Source of the DNA: Lewinellaceae bacterium
GTDB taxonomy: Bacteria; Bacteroidota; Bacteroidia; Chitinophagales; Saprospiraceae
DNA length: 64,000 bases
NCBI GenBank assembly: GCA_020636255.1
Contig: JACJYE010000009.1
Span: forward strand, 124,001-188,000
Reading direction: 5' to 3'
Part shown: positions 54,103 to 63,385 of the stretch, in pieces
Numbering within the stretch: the first letter of the stretch is position 1
Layout: each line of letters opens with the position of its first letter
Made by a program: the position numbers and the translations under genes
Notes under the pieces: generated by a model
Databases searched by the model: none
The model's input: the letters and a program-made list of their open reading frames with translations, nothing else
Told to the model about the DNA's origin: nothing

Positions 54103-55662
54103 ATGAAAAAGCGGCCTTCCGATTATCTCGAACAGTTGGTATTGTCCATGTCCAGGCAGGAAATACGCTATTTCCGGATCGAGTGCAAACGCCAGGGAGA
54201 AAAGGCGCAATATGAACACCTTTTCGAGGCCATTCTCAAAGCGGGTAACTCGTATGACGAAAAACAGGCCCGAGCCGGGCTTGCTGTCAGGCAACTGATC
54301 CCGGAGAGCAATTTTCCGATGGCCAAGCAATACCTCGAAAAAGCGTTACTCCGCGCATTACGCCACTATAGCGAAGATCATACTATTGATAATAAAATAC
54401 AAAGGTTATTTGAAGAAGGTAAGCTCCTGACAGACCGTAGACTATATCAGGCCGGCATTAAGAAGTTTGAAAAGGCATGTAAACTTGCGATGGATTACGA
54501 GCGATTTGCGATCCTGACAGATATTCTGGAACGCCTTATCGTTGACGAAGTACGATACTTTCATCACAGCGAAGGCCCTGAAGAATATCTCAGGGAGCGC
54601 TATCGGGAAAAAAACCGGGCGATGGTGTTGCTGCAAAGGCAATCGGAGTACCAGCAACTGCTACACCAGGCTTTCCTCCTGTTGCAAACGAAAAGCAAAA
54701 ACCAGGGAGATGAAGCCTATGCTGAGCAGTTGGACAAGCTGAGCCAGCACCCCCTGCTAATGGATACCAGCAGGGCGACAACCTTCCATGCTCAGCTGTA
54801 CCTCTACCATGCCAAAAGCATCGTTGCCAGCCTGATGAATAAAGACCCTCATGAGAGCCTGGGGTATTTTCGCCGGATCATGGAGCTCTGGAGCGATTAT
54901 CCGCTTATGAAAGGCTACAGGCCGGAAATGAATATCATATACACCGGTAATTACCTCACCAAAGCCTTCGAATGCCAGGATTATCAGCATTTTAAACAGT
55001 ATATCACGGAAGTGGAAGGCCTGAATCCCAGGAGTGTCCACGACAAGATGGTGCAGAAGAGGATCGTGTATTTATATAAACTGGTGTATTACCTCAATAG
55101 CCTGCAATTGGAAGCGGGTATGCACCTGGCCGAAGAGGTGGAAGCCACGATAGATGCGCTTTGGGCAGAGAACAGTACCTTTGGCGTTCGTAACGATATG
55201 CTCATGTTTTACAATATGGCCCTCATTTACTTTTTCGCGGAACAATTTGATGAAGCTCTCCGCCTGGTCAAGAAGATCATGGACAAGTACCGCCAATCAC
55301 CTGTCCGCCCTGACATCCGGCTTTTTATGTGGGTGTTCCGCCAGGCCCTGTATTTTGAACTGGGCGAATTCGATGTACTGGCCAATACTCAGCCCTATGC
55401 CGAAAATAAATTGAAAAATAACGAGCGGTTTACAGCCTTTGAAGAGAAGATGATCAGCCATTTTCGGGAACTTGGCAAGAACCCGCCGGATAGGAAGGAA
55501 CTCGTTGCCCTCTTCCAGGCCTTTCTCCAGGACCTGGAAGCCTTTGGCACAAAATACCACCATATCGTAGGCAAAAAAGAACTGATCATCTGGGCGAAAA
55601 GCAGGATTTCCGGCCAGAGTATGGCAGAAGTGTTCAAAGACATCATGCAGCCCCTGAGCTAG
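54103..55662 (+). CDS. Large alpha-helical repeat protein of unknown function
   Basis: 519 aa, almost entirely helical, with many TPR-like pairs (for example YQAGIKKFEKACKLAMDYERF and FYNMALIYFFAEQFDEALRL). It starts MKKRPSDYLEQLVLSMSRQEIRYF. There is no signal peptide, so it is probably a cytoplasmic scaffold. I recall similar proteins in Saprospiraceae without an assigned function. It stands alone: the upstream gene diverges, and the downstream gap holds a MITE-like element. Confidence 0.55.
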   Translation: MKKRPSDYLEQLVLSMSRQEIRYFRIECKRQGEKAQYEHLFEAILKAGNSYDEKQARAGLAVRQLIPESNFPMAKQYLEKALLRALRHYSEDHTIDNKIQRLFEEGKLLTDRRLYQAGIKKFEKACKLAMDYERFAILTDILERLIVDEVRYFHHSEGPEEYLRERYREKNRAMVLLQRQSEYQQLLHQAFLLLQTKSKNQGDEAYAEQLDKLSQHPLLMDTSRATTFHAQLYLYHAKSIVASLMNKDPHESLGYFRRIMELWSDYPLMKGYRPEMNIIYTGNYLTKAFECQDYQHFKQYITEVEGLNPRSVHDKMVQKRIVYLYKLVYYLNSLQLEAGMHLAEEVEATIDALWAENSTFGVRNDMLMFYNMALIYFFAEQFDEALRLVKKIMDKYRQSPVRPDIRLFMWVFRQALYFELGEFDVLANTQPYAENKLKNNERFTAFEEKMISHFRELGKNPPDRKELVALFQAFLQDLEAFGTKYHHIVGKKELIIWAKSRISGQSMAEVFKDIMQPLS

Positions 55663-55770
55663 GCCGTTACAAGGCGCATAACGCAGAGAATTTACTACAA
55701 AACCTCCACCTTTCGCGCCGCAGTTGGCAGTGCTCTTCCGTTATAAAAACAGATCATGTTTAGTAACAAT

Positions 55771-56038
55771 CAAACATGGATCATCCCGAATTCTAGCAAT
55801 TGTACCTGCGGCGAACCCAAGATGGCGCCGCTTGGCACAAAATATCGGTAGAAGTAGCGCCAACCAAAGCCTTCCGTGCCTTTAGGTACGGAATAAACAC
55901 TCGGCTCGGTGCATTTGTGCCGTACCTCACGGCACGGTAACCGGCTTTTGGGTATCCTTCTACCGATATTTCACCCCTAAAGGGGTGGAGTGTCCCTGTT
56001 TTGAATGCACCCCTAAAATTCGGGATGATCCATGTTTG
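55771..56038. mobile_element. MITE-like foldback element, 268 bp
   Basis: Perfect 22-bp terminal inverted repeats (55771-55792 and 56017-56038) and a second perfect pair of 15 bp inside (55840-55854 and 55957-55971). The centre has smaller hairpins and no coding frame. It lies directly before the LVIVD gene at 56057. No target-site duplication is obvious. The left flank also carries a partial inverted copy of the tip (GATCATGTTT at 55752-55761). Confidence 0.6.
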
Positions 56039-56056
56039 AACACTACTTAGTTCTAT

Positions 56057-56593
56057 ATGAAACCAGTATTTCCGCTAATGCTGCTCTTTGCCCTGGCCCT
56101 GGCGCAACAGGGCTGTGTGTGGGAAAAAGTAGATATTCCCGAACAGGTGGCCGGGCTGGCGCCAATCTATTTTGAAGGCGACTGGAAAGCGATCGCTTCC
56201 GAACCGCCACGCCCTATCGAACGCCTTTATAAGCTCTACTACAAAGACGGTTACATCTTTGCAGGCGAAAGCCAGCAGGGCATTCACATCATCGACAATT
56301 CCGACCCCGCCAGGCCCGTAAAACGCGGGTTTATCCGCATCATCGGCAATTCCGATATCGCCATTCGCGGCAACGTGCTCTATGCCAACAACCTCACCGA
56401 CCTGGTGGCCCTCGACATCAGCGCGATCGACAGCGTCAGGTTGCTCAGCCGGGTAGAAAACGCCTTTCCAAGCCTTTCCGGTAGTGATGTGCCCGATGAT
56501 TACGTCGGCTTCTTCGAGTGCCCCGACCCGAATATGGGGGTTGTGGTCGGATGGTCCGAACAGATCCTCAAAGAGCCGCAGTGCTGGCGGTGA
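56057..56593 (+). CDS. LVIVD-repeat lipoprotein, short
   Basis: 178 aa. A lipoprotein signal (PLMLLFALALAQQGC, lipid-modified Cys at ~20) is followed by two or so LVIVD-like repeats (GIHIIDNSDPARPVKRGFI, LVALDISAIDSVRLLSRV), too few to close a propeller. It ends early at QCWR. The next gene (56665) is a longer LVIVD lipoprotein, so the two are paralogues or may work together. The function is unknown; surface location is likely. A MITE-like element ends 18 bp upstream, so its promoter may come from that element. Confidence 0.7.
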   Translation: MKPVFPLMLLFALALAQQGCVWEKVDIPEQVAGLAPIYFEGDWKAIASEPPRPIERLYKLYYKDGYIFAGESQQGIHIIDNSDPARPVKRGFIRIIGNSDIAIRGNVLYANNLTDLVALDISAIDSVRLLSRVENAFPSLSGSDVPDDYVGFFECPDPNMGVVVGWSEQILKEPQCWR

Positions 56594-56664
56594 TCTTCAC
56601 GGTTTCAGTGTTTCATGGCCGCATTGTACGGCGGGTGTAGTGCACTTCTAATCTCATAAAATCA

Positions 56665-57423
56665 ATGATCATGCTTCGTTTTCTCTCCTTCTTTTTTATC
56701 CTCTTCGCTCTGGCAAGTTGCGCGAAAGACAGCAGCGGCCTGAGCCCGGGGCAGTCAACAGGGCTCGGAGGCTCGCTGGCGCGCTTCACCATCGTCGGCA
56801 ATTTTCTATACACGGTTGACAACACCACCCTGCATAGCTTCGATATCAGCGACCCTGCTCACCCTGCACAGCGGCATTCGATCGATGTCGGGCAGGGCGT
56901 AGAGACGATCTTCCCGCTCAATGGCCTGCTGTTCCTGGGCACGCAAAGCGGGATGCACATCTTTCAGCTGTTGCCCGACGGCACGCCAAAGTTCCTGTCC
57001 AGATACGATCACATCATCAGTTGCGACCCCGTGGTGGCCAATGCGCAGTATGCATACGTTACCCTGAGGGTGTCGGGTTGCCGCCAGGCCGTGGCCGGCG
57101 CTGCCGACCTGCTGGAGATCATCGACATCGCTAACATCCAGCAGCCCGCTATCGTTGCCAGCTATGACCTGGAAAGCCCCTATGGCCTGGGCCTCGACGG
57201 GCAAACCCTCTTTGTCTGCCTGGGGGCGGCCGGGCTTAAGGTATTCAATGCTTCCGACCCCCAAAACCTGCAGCAAGTCGCTTATCTGAGCGATATCAAC
57301 GCCGTTGACGTCATCCCCATCGACGGCCTGCTACTGGTGGTCGGCCCGGATAGCATACAGCAGTATGATTATACTGACCTGGGCAATATCAAAAAGGTCT
57401 CAGAGATTGCGATAGGAGCCTGA
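56665..57423 (+). CDS. LVIVD-repeat beta-propeller lipoprotein
   Basis: 252 aa. It has a lipoprotein signal (FFFILFALASCAKDSSG) and then LVIVD repeats: TLHSFDISDPAHPAQRHSI, LLEIIDIANIQQPAIVASYD and LKVFNASDPQNLQQVAYLS. A Cys-containing insert (CDPVVANAQYAYVTL...GCRQ) is typical of Bacteroidota members. LVIVD repeats form propellers that bind unknown partners at the cell surface. It lies 71 bp behind its shorter paralogue and 17 bp before the barrel gene, probably one operon. Confidence 0.78.
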   Translation: MIMLRFLSFFFILFALASCAKDSSGLSPGQSTGLGGSLARFTIVGNFLYTVDNTTLHSFDISDPAHPAQRHSIDVGQGVETIFPLNGLLFLGTQSGMHIFQLLPDGTPKFLSRYDHIISCDPVVANAQYAYVTLRVSGCRQAVAGAADLLEIIDIANIQQPAIVASYDLESPYGLGLDGQTLFVCLGAAGLKVFNASDPQNLQQVAYLSDINAVDVIPIDGLLLVVGPDSIQQYDYTDLGNIKKVSEIAIGA

Positions 57424-57440
57424 GTAAAAGCAGCAAGTCA

Positions 57441-58154
57441 ATGTGTTACGCAAAACGAAAAAAGGGGCAATGGGGCCTGGCGGCTACCTTGCGCCAGGTA
57501 TTAACGGGGCTGGTGATGCTGTTCCTGGCCCGGGGCATCGCCATAGGCCAGGAGGCTAATGCAGAAGCAGCCGCTCCTCGTTTTATGATCAAGAACGGCA
57601 CAACAAGCCTGCTCGACCCACTCGTGCCGAGCTTCAACCTCGCCGTGGAATACCGGTGGGCGGGCCGGTTCTCCACCCATATTGAGGGCGGGCCGCTACT
57701 GCCTTTCCGGTATTTCAATGAACCTGCCACCGAAGGGCTGAAGGGGAGCAGGTTCAGGGGCGCTATGCGCTATTACCTGCGCCCTCCCCGCATAGGCACC
57801 CACGCGGCTTATCTGGAACTGATGTATACCTACCAGTTTATCAGCGCCCGCATCGAAGGAGATTTCTGGCGCGAGTCCTCCTCCGGCGCCTACGGGCAGC
57901 GCCTGTGGTATGATTTCGAACAGAAAAAGCATGCCGGCTATCTGAACATAGGCATCCAGCAGATCTTCGCCAGTGGATTCCTGTTCGAAACGGGCGCGGG
58001 GCTCGGCCCCTTCAACCGCAGCCGGCGTTACAGCGACATACCGGACGACGCGAGCTTCCATACCAATGGATCATTGTTCTGGAAATACGGTAGCCAGGAT
58101 GACGGCGCCCTACTGGGTTTGATGTTGTACATCAACCTGGGGTACGCTTTTTGA
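57441..58154 (+). CDS. Outer-membrane beta-barrel-like protein
   Basis: 237 aa. A basic start and a hydrophobic stretch (TGLVMLFLARGIAIGQ) form a signal peptide. The mature part alternates strands with aromatic ends (FNLAVEYRWAGRFSTHIEGG, AYLELMYTYQFISARIEGDF) and ends in LMLYINLGYAF with the terminal Phe of outer-membrane barrels. It resembles small DUF3575-type barrels. It follows the LVIVD lipoproteins closely, so the three may form one surface complex; that is inference. It converges with the DUF2911 gene, 15 bp away. Confidence 0.65.
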   Translation: MCYAKRKKGQWGLAATLRQVLTGLVMLFLARGIAIGQEANAEAAAPRFMIKNGTTSLLDPLVPSFNLAVEYRWAGRFSTHIEGGPLLPFRYFNEPATEGLKGSRFRGAMRYYLRPPRIGTHAAYLELMYTYQFISARIEGDFWRESSSGAYGQRLWYDFEQKKHAGYLNIGIQQIFASGFLFETGAGLGPFNRSRRYSDIPDDASFHTNGSLFWKYGSQDDGALLGLMLYINLGYAF

Positions 58155-58169
58155 AAAGCTGCTGCCCAT

Positions 58170-59048
58170 TCACTGCTGTTCCTTCCAGCTTTCTATCATT
58201 GTCCTGAACGCGGGCTCCGCGCGCTTGAAAAAGGTGTCCTGTTCGTTGTCCTGGCTCAACTCGCGTGCTTTTTGGGCGGCATCCAGGGCGCCTTTGAAAT
58301 CACCTTGGCCGGCCAGGATGCGGGCTTTGGCCCAATAGCTGTGCGAAGAAGGCTCAAGGGTGACAGCCTGTTCTGCATGGGGTAATGCGGCTTCGGGTTG
58401 GCCCGCCCAGAGCAGGAATTCTGCTGCCTGTAGCTGCAGGCCTCCTTTTTGTTCCTGTGGCGCCGTCTCCAGCGCTTTCCGGAAAGCGGCCATGGCCTTA
58501 TCAACCGTATTCACTTTGATGCGCAGGTACAGCCGAAGGTGTTCCCAGGCCAGCCGCAGGTAGCCGTTGTCGGCATCCTGTACGATGACGCTGTATGCGA
58601 GGTGCTCGTCGGCTGCTGCTTTTGAGAACCTGGCCTCTACCTCTACCCGCAGCGCATCCTGTGCGGGGTCGTAGCGGTACGGCCCCCACTGATCGGCCTC
58701 CTTATTGAAGATCGCCGTCCAGGCGCCCTCCTTTCTGGGTATCAGAAAGAAGGCGTAGCGGCCTGCTGGCAAAGGTTTTCCTTCTATTTCCACATCGGTG
58801 CTGAAAGCGATGGTTGTGGCCTCGTTGGCGCCTGCCCGCCACACTTCGCCATAGGGGACAAGCGCACCCCATATCTCCCGGCCATCGACGGCAGGCGAGC
58901 TGTATCGGGCTTCGATCTGCGTATATCCCAGCGTATAGGCTGCCGTGGCTGCCGGGCTTTTACGGGGCCATTCCATGTCCTGGGCGCTGAGGGCCAGGGG
59001 CATCAGCAACAAAGCAATGAGTGAGGGCAGCGTGATACGGGTAGGCAT
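58170..59048 (-). CDS. DUF2911 protein with C-terminal TPR part
   Basis: 292 aa. Signal peptide (LPSLIALLLMPLALSAQ), then the DUF2911 domain at residues ~25-170 (YTQIEARYSSPAVDGREIWG, VWRAGANEATTIAFSTDV, PAGRYAFFLIP). TPR-like helices follow to the end (EFLLWAGQPEAALPHAEQAV, AKARILAGQGDFKGALDAA). DUF2911 is a common periplasmic domain of Bacteroidota with no known activity. The gene stands alone behind a repeat-filled upstream region. Confidence 0.85.
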   Translation of the reverse strand: MPTRITLPSLIALLLMPLALSAQDMEWPRKSPAATAAYTLGYTQIEARYSSPAVDGREIWGALVPYGEVWRAGANEATTIAFSTDVEIEGKPLPAGRYAFFLIPRKEGAWTAIFNKEADQWGPYRYDPAQDALRVEVEARFSKAAADEHLAYSVIVQDADNGYLRLAWEHLRLYLRIKVNTVDKAMAAFRKALETAPQEQKGGLQLQAAEFLLWAGQPEAALPHAEQAVTLEPSSHSYWAKARILAGQGDFKGALDAAQKARELSQDNEQDTFFKRAEPAFRTMIESWKEQQ

Positions 59049-59062
59049 AGTGTGTATTTTTT

Positions 59063-59321
59063 TTAGAGCCTGGGCTGGAACGCGGGCCTCCGGCCCGTAG
59101 CTATGGTATTATTTTAGAGCCTGGGCTGGAATGCGGGCCTCCGGCCCGCAGCAGCGGTATTATTTAAAACCAAAGCTGGAATGCGGGCCTCCGGCCCGCA
59201 GCAATGGTATTATTTAAAACCAAAGCTGGAACGCGGGCCTCCGGCCCGCAGCAGCGGTATTATTTTCAAAAAACTTCTGTCATTGATCCTTTCGCGGGGC
59301 GGAGGCCCGCGTTCCAGCTAA
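59063..59321. repeat. 50-51 bp tandem repeat, four copies plus an inverted fifth
   Basis: Copies begin near 59063, 59113, 59164 and 59214, each holding the palindrome GCGGGCCTCCGGCCCGC after the word GCTGGAA. A fifth copy in reverse orientation lies at 59294-59321. It fills the gap between the DUF2911 gene and the PorE-like gene and contains no frame of its own. Confidence 0.88.
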
Positions 59322-59454
59322 TTACAACGCGAAGGTAAGGCCACCGGGGCGTTAAAGCCAGGGTGATCCCCAAAATTTAACGGCCATGCTCCACGCATTG
59401 CAAAATTTTCAATTAGTTTTAAGGCTGAAAAGACGCCCAAAAACGGTTTTTGTA

Positions 59455-61428
59455 ATGCAACGCTACACCGCCCTGCTCATCTCCCTGATCGTCTGCTTTT
59501 GGCTGAACCCGGCCCGGAGCCAGGTCATCAAACCACCCACTGCTGTTGAAACGTACCGCGAAGCCGAAGCCGCGCTGCTGGCGGGCCAGCCCAAAGATGC
59601 CCTGAAACTTTTCGAACGATCGCTGAAAATGCAGCCGAACTTCAGTGCCGCCCGCCGCGGTATGGCAGCTTGTTATGAACTGTTGCGTCAGTATCCGAAA
59701 GCAGCCGAACAGTACGATGCTATCCTGGCGTCCGATTCGCTTTTTTCCCGCATCCTGTATTACGAGGCCGGCCAGGCCCACTACAAATCCGGTAACCACG
59801 AAAAAGCGCTCGCCTATTTTCACCAATTCGAGGCGCTGCAGGCCGTTGGCGTCGATACTTTTAGCCTGAATACCGAACGGGAGCTGGCGCAGGAGTCCGA
59901 ATACCTCAAGAAACTGCCCGGCAATATCCGCGCCTGTGAGGTGCGGCTCGATTCGCTGAAGTTCATCAACATTACCGAGGCCGTCAGCCTGGGCGCCGGC
60001 ATTAACTCCAAAGACGACGACTATTTCCCCTTTCTGACCAATAACCAGGAGCAGTTGTTCTTTACCCGAAAGACCGAAAAAGGGGACGAGGACCTATTCC
60101 TGAGTACGGTGGGCGAAGATGGGATCTGGAGCAAGGGCAGCCCGCTGCGGGCCATCAATACCAATCAGGATGAAGGCATGTGCACCATGGTTCGCGACGG
60201 CCGACACCTGTTCTTCACCGCTTGCGGCAGGCCGGAAGGGCCCGGGGTATGCGATATCTGGGAGGCCTTTATGAGCCTGGATGGAGAGATCAGCGATATA
60301 CAGCCGCTCAAAGGGTATATCAATTCCGAAAGGTGGGAATCACAGGCCGTTATCAGTTGTGACGGCAGCACCCTCTATTTCTCCAGTAAACGCCCCGGAG
60401 GGTTGGGCGGCACCGATATCTGGTACAGCCAACGGAAAGACGACGGAAGCTGGAACGACCCCAAAAACCTCGGGCCCCGCATCAATACCGAGCTGGACGA
60501 AGAAGCGCCTTTTATTACCAATGACGGGGGGACGCTCTATTTCTCGTCCAGCGGACACCCGGGGATGGGCGACCAGGACATTTTTATGAGCTGGCTCGAT
60601 GATAATGGCGAGTGGGCCATTCCCGTTAACCTTGGGCCTCCCGTTAACTCCGCTTTTCGTGAGCTTGGCCTGTTCCTGACCGCCGATGGGCGGTCTGGTT
60701 ACTTCGCCTCCGACCGCCCTGAGGGGAGAGGTAAACTGGACATCTACCAGTTCCAGCTCACCGAACAACTCCACAGTAAGGATATTACTTTTGTGGAGGG
60801 GTTCGTCATCGACAGCCTGCTCGATATGCCGGTGGCCGCTACGGTACAGTTCGCCGGCCGCCCTGCCATAAAAGTGGGCAAAGACGGCCGCTTTTTCCTG
60901 TGCATCCCCGCCTGGGATACCCTGGGCATCCGGGTGGAGAAACCCCTGTTCCACCCTTATTACAATGACTTTATCATCCCGCGTTGGGACAACCGCCAGT
61001 ACTACACTATTGAGATCCTGCTGCGTTCGAAGTACGACCTGCCACCTCCGCCACCTCCCGAACCGGATTCCGCCGGCGTCGTATACAAAAAACCTTCTCT
61101 GGTGGAATTCACCCACACCGTCTATTTCGGATTTGACAAATCTACGATGGAAATCGATGAGGTGGACAAGCTCGACGCTTTTATCAAACCTCTGAAAAAG
61201 AAGGATGTCCAGAAGGTCGATATCATCGGCTTTGCCGATGATATCGGTACTGAGGCCTACAACCTTAAGCTTTCCGAAGAGCGCGCCAAGGGCATTGCGG
61301 TCATCCTGATGAACAACCGCATACCTGTTGACCGCATCTACATGGAGGGCAAAGGTGAACTTGCCGGCTCCAATGGCCAGGAATATAACCGCAGGGTAGA
61401 GGTTAAGGTCGTAGTGGCCGAGGAATGA
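59455..61428 (+). CDS. PorE-like OmpA protein (TPR, propeller, regulatory domain, OmpA) of the type IX secretion system
   Basis: 657 aa from the ATG at 59455 (signal LLISLIVCFWLNPARSQ); the frame to 59386 is longer by 23 residues. Domain order: TPR helices (AEAALLAGQPKDALKLFERS), a PD40-type propeller (DDYFPFLTNNQEQLFFTRK, TLYFSSKRPGGLGGTDIW, TLYFSSSGHPGMGDQDIF), a carboxypeptidase-regulatory-like part (VEGFVIDSLLDMPVAATV), and a C-terminal OmpA domain (VYFGFDKSTMEIDEVDKL, then NLKLSEERAKGIAVIL). This order is that of PorE, which ties the T9SS to peptidoglycan. The T9SS cargo proteins in the window support the system's presence. Several paralogues usually exist, so the exact role is not certain. 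Confidence 0.78.
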   Translation: MQRYTALLISLIVCFWLNPARSQVIKPPTAVETYREAEAALLAGQPKDALKLFERSLKMQPNFSAARRGMAACYELLRQYPKAAEQYDAILASDSLFSRILYYEAGQAHYKSGNHEKALAYFHQFEALQAVGVDTFSLNTERELAQESEYLKKLPGNIRACEVRLDSLKFINITEAVSLGAGINSKDDDYFPFLTNNQEQLFFTRKTEKGDEDLFLSTVGEDGIWSKGSPLRAINTNQDEGMCTMVRDGRHLFFTACGRPEGPGVCDIWEAFMSLDGEISDIQPLKGYINSERWESQAVISCDGSTLYFSSKRPGGLGGTDIWYSQRKDDGSWNDPKNLGPRINTELDEEAPFITNDGGTLYFSSSGHPGMGDQDIFMSWLDDNGEWAIPVNLGPPVNSAFRELGLFLTADGRSGYFASDRPEGRGKLDIYQFQLTEQLHSKDITFVEGFVIDSLLDMPVAATVQFAGRPAIKVGKDGRFFLCIPAWDTLGIRVEKPLFHPYYNDFIIPRWDNRQYYTIEILLRSKYDLPPPPPPEPDSAGVVYKKPSLVEFTHTVYFGFDKSTMEIDEVDKLDAFIKPLKKKDVQKVDIIGFADDIGTEAYNLKLSEERAKGIAVILMNNRIPVDRIYMEGKGELAGSNGQEYNRRVEVKVVVAEE

Positions 61429-61471
61429 CTACCAGCCTTAACCTCTACAAATTGCGGCTCCGCTATGAAAG

Positions 61472-63070
61472 TCAGGGTTTGCTTTTGCTTTCTTTATTTT
61501 CTTCTTTTTGTCCTACATCGATCGTCTTGCGGGGCATCATCTCATCGCGCATGGCGGTGTGCATGACGAAGGAGGCGATGATCGTAGCGGCCTGTTTCAG
61601 GTCGGCTTCCACCAGGTGGTCCATATTGTCCATGTTGGAGTGGTGGGTACGGGCAAAATAGGCCATGGGGTCCTGGATGAACTGAAAGCCGGGAATGCCG
61701 ACCGCATCGAAGGACAAGTGGTCGGTTCCGCCGGTGTTTTCCAGGGTGAGGGTGCCGGCCTCCAGGTCTTTGAAAGGCTCGAGCCAGGCGCGGAAAATGG
61801 CGGCCACCTCGGGGTTACCCTGCATGTATACACCGCGGATCTTGCCGGTACCATTGTCCAGGTTGTAATAGGCAGAGACCTTGGCCTGTTCCGGTTTCAG
61901 CGACTGCGGGTTGTAGGTGTCGGGGGCAAATTCGGCGAAGTGCTCGGAGGCATAACCCCGCGACCCCAGCAGGCCCTGTTCTTCGCCTGTCCATAGCGCC
62001 AGGCGCAGCGTGCGGCGGGGTTGTACGCCCGTCTCCTTGATCACTTCCTGCAGGATGCGCGCTACCTCCATCATAACCACTGACCCGGCCCCGTTGTCGG
62101 TGGCGCCCGTGCCGGAATGCCACGAATCGAAGTGTGCGCCGAACATGACCACTTCATCTTTCAGGCCGGCGCCGGGTATCTCGGCGATGATGTTGTGTTC
62201 CATGCCGTCGGGGTTGGTATACCGGGTTTTGAGGTCCATGCTGAGGGTGACGGGTACGCCGCGCTGCAGCAACCGGAATAAACGGTTGTAGTGTTCGACA
62301 GACAAGGTGGCCTGCGGGATGACGTACACCCCTTCCTTGCGAAGGTCACCCCTTTCGGTGGTGCGCGCCCCGGCCACGAAAACGGTGCCCAGGTCGCCTT
62401 TATAGCTGCGGTCCAGTATGGCGAGCGGCTGTTCTTCGGTGATAAAATCCCAGAGTATCCGGTTGAAGGAAAGGCCGCCGGTGCGTTGGTAGTTGCGCCG
62501 TGGCCGCGGCGTTGGCATAGGGGCATTGGCCATGTCGAGCAACTCGCTGCTCTCATAGCGCTTAGCGGGCGCTTCGAACCACTCTTCCACTGCGCGCAGG
62601 GTGTCGAGCAGCACGAACTTGCCTTTCAGTTTGCCTTTGTAGGCTTCCAGGTCCTTTTCTTCGTTGGCCTGCAGGTAGATGGCCTCGCCGCTGACTTCCC
62701 CATCGGTAGAAGACGACCAGGCTTTGGGATAGGCCAGCACCGGCCAGTAATTGGGCGCCTGTGCATGCATTTCGAAATGCTCCAGTTCCCAGCCCCGGCC
62801 GAAGGGCCCCCAGGCTTCGGTATGTACGTTTTTCAGGCCCCACTCCTTCAGCTGGCCTTCCGCCCACTCGGTGGCCTTGTCCAGCATTGGGGAGCCGGTA
62901 AGGCGCGGCCCGTAGGTGTCGATAGCCCAGCCTGCAATGTCCATGACCTTGCTGTTGTCCAGGCCTTGCTTTCGTATAGCGTCGTTCAGCTCCTGGTTTA
63001 CGGCCTCCTGGCCGAAACCCGGTAAACTGATCGCGATGCAACATAAACTCAATAGTAAATAACGTGCCAT
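61472..63070 (-). CDS. Secreted M28 family peptidase (aminopeptidase/carboxypeptidase)
   Basis: 532 aa from the ATG at 63068-63070 (MARYLLLSLCCIAISLPGFGQ). A protease-associated insert lies at residues ~130-260. The M28 zinc site is spread over GAHFDSWHSGTGATDNGAG (His and Asp ligands), LWTGEEQGLLGSRGY (catalytic Glu-Glu), YYNLDNGTGK and the late FARTHHSNMDNMDHL. Such enzymes release amino acids from peptides outside the cell. There is no T9SS tail, so it is probably periplasmic. It converges with the PorE-like gene, 43 bp away. Confidence 0.88.
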   Translation of the reverse strand: MARYLLLSLCCIAISLPGFGQEAVNQELNDAIRKQGLDNSKVMDIAGWAIDTYGPRLTGSPMLDKATEWAEGQLKEWGLKNVHTEAWGPFGRGWELEHFEMHAQAPNYWPVLAYPKAWSSSTDGEVSGEAIYLQANEEKDLEAYKGKLKGKFVLLDTLRAVEEWFEAPAKRYESSELLDMANAPMPTPRPRRNYQRTGGLSFNRILWDFITEEQPLAILDRSYKGDLGTVFVAGARTTERGDLRKEGVYVIPQATLSVEHYNRLFRLLQRGVPVTLSMDLKTRYTNPDGMEHNIIAEIPGAGLKDEVVMFGAHFDSWHSGTGATDNGAGSVVMMEVARILQEVIKETGVQPRRTLRLALWTGEEQGLLGSRGYASEHFAEFAPDTYNPQSLKPEQAKVSAYYNLDNGTGKIRGVYMQGNPEVAAIFRAWLEPFKDLEAGTLTLENTGGTDHLSFDAVGIPGFQFIQDPMAYFARTHHSNMDNMDHLVEADLKQAATIIASFVMHTAMRDEMMPRKTIDVGQKEENKESKSKP

Positions 63071-63146
63071 TCTCAGGGGATTTAAGGATTCATCGAATGA
63101 TACGAAGATAGGAAAATGAATGGTAAGCCCCATATAAAATATCAAT

Positions 63147-63290
63147 ATGCCAACGCGGCGGAGCCACCATCTCGCCCAAAGGGCGTTAATATATCAACCA
63201 CGGGCATCGCCCGTGGGCTATGCCAACGCGGCGGAGCCACCATCTCGCCCAAAGGGCGTTAATATATCAACCACGGGCATCGCCCGTGCA
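63147..63290. repeat. 73-bp tandem repeat, two copies
   Basis: Copies begin at 63147 and 63220. They contain GGCGGAGCCACCATCTCGCC, the palindrome CGCCCAAAGGGCG and CCACGGGCATCGCCCGTG, the same blocks as the 124-bp array at 38201. No gene uses the array. Confidence 0.88.
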
Positions 63291-63300
63291 CCACAAAAGC

Positions 63301-63334
63301 AAAGGGGAAGCTGGCTCAGCCAGCTTCCCCTTTT
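63301..63334. terminator. Perfect hairpin, terminator of the 63386 gene
   Basis: 63301-63316 and 63318-63333 form a 16-bp inverted repeat (AAAGGGGAAGCTGGCT) that starts with A and ends in T, so it can work in both directions. It lies about 50 bp behind the T9SS cargo gene's stop. Confidence 0.75.
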
Positions 63335-63385
63335 ACTTCAGGTTGCAGTTACCTGTTTTAAGGATCCGTTTTCAGCAGAACTGCC

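Noticed and set aside
59063..59265. CRISPR array
   Set aside because: The 50-bp units repeat over their full length, with no variable spacers. The palindrome is of REP type.
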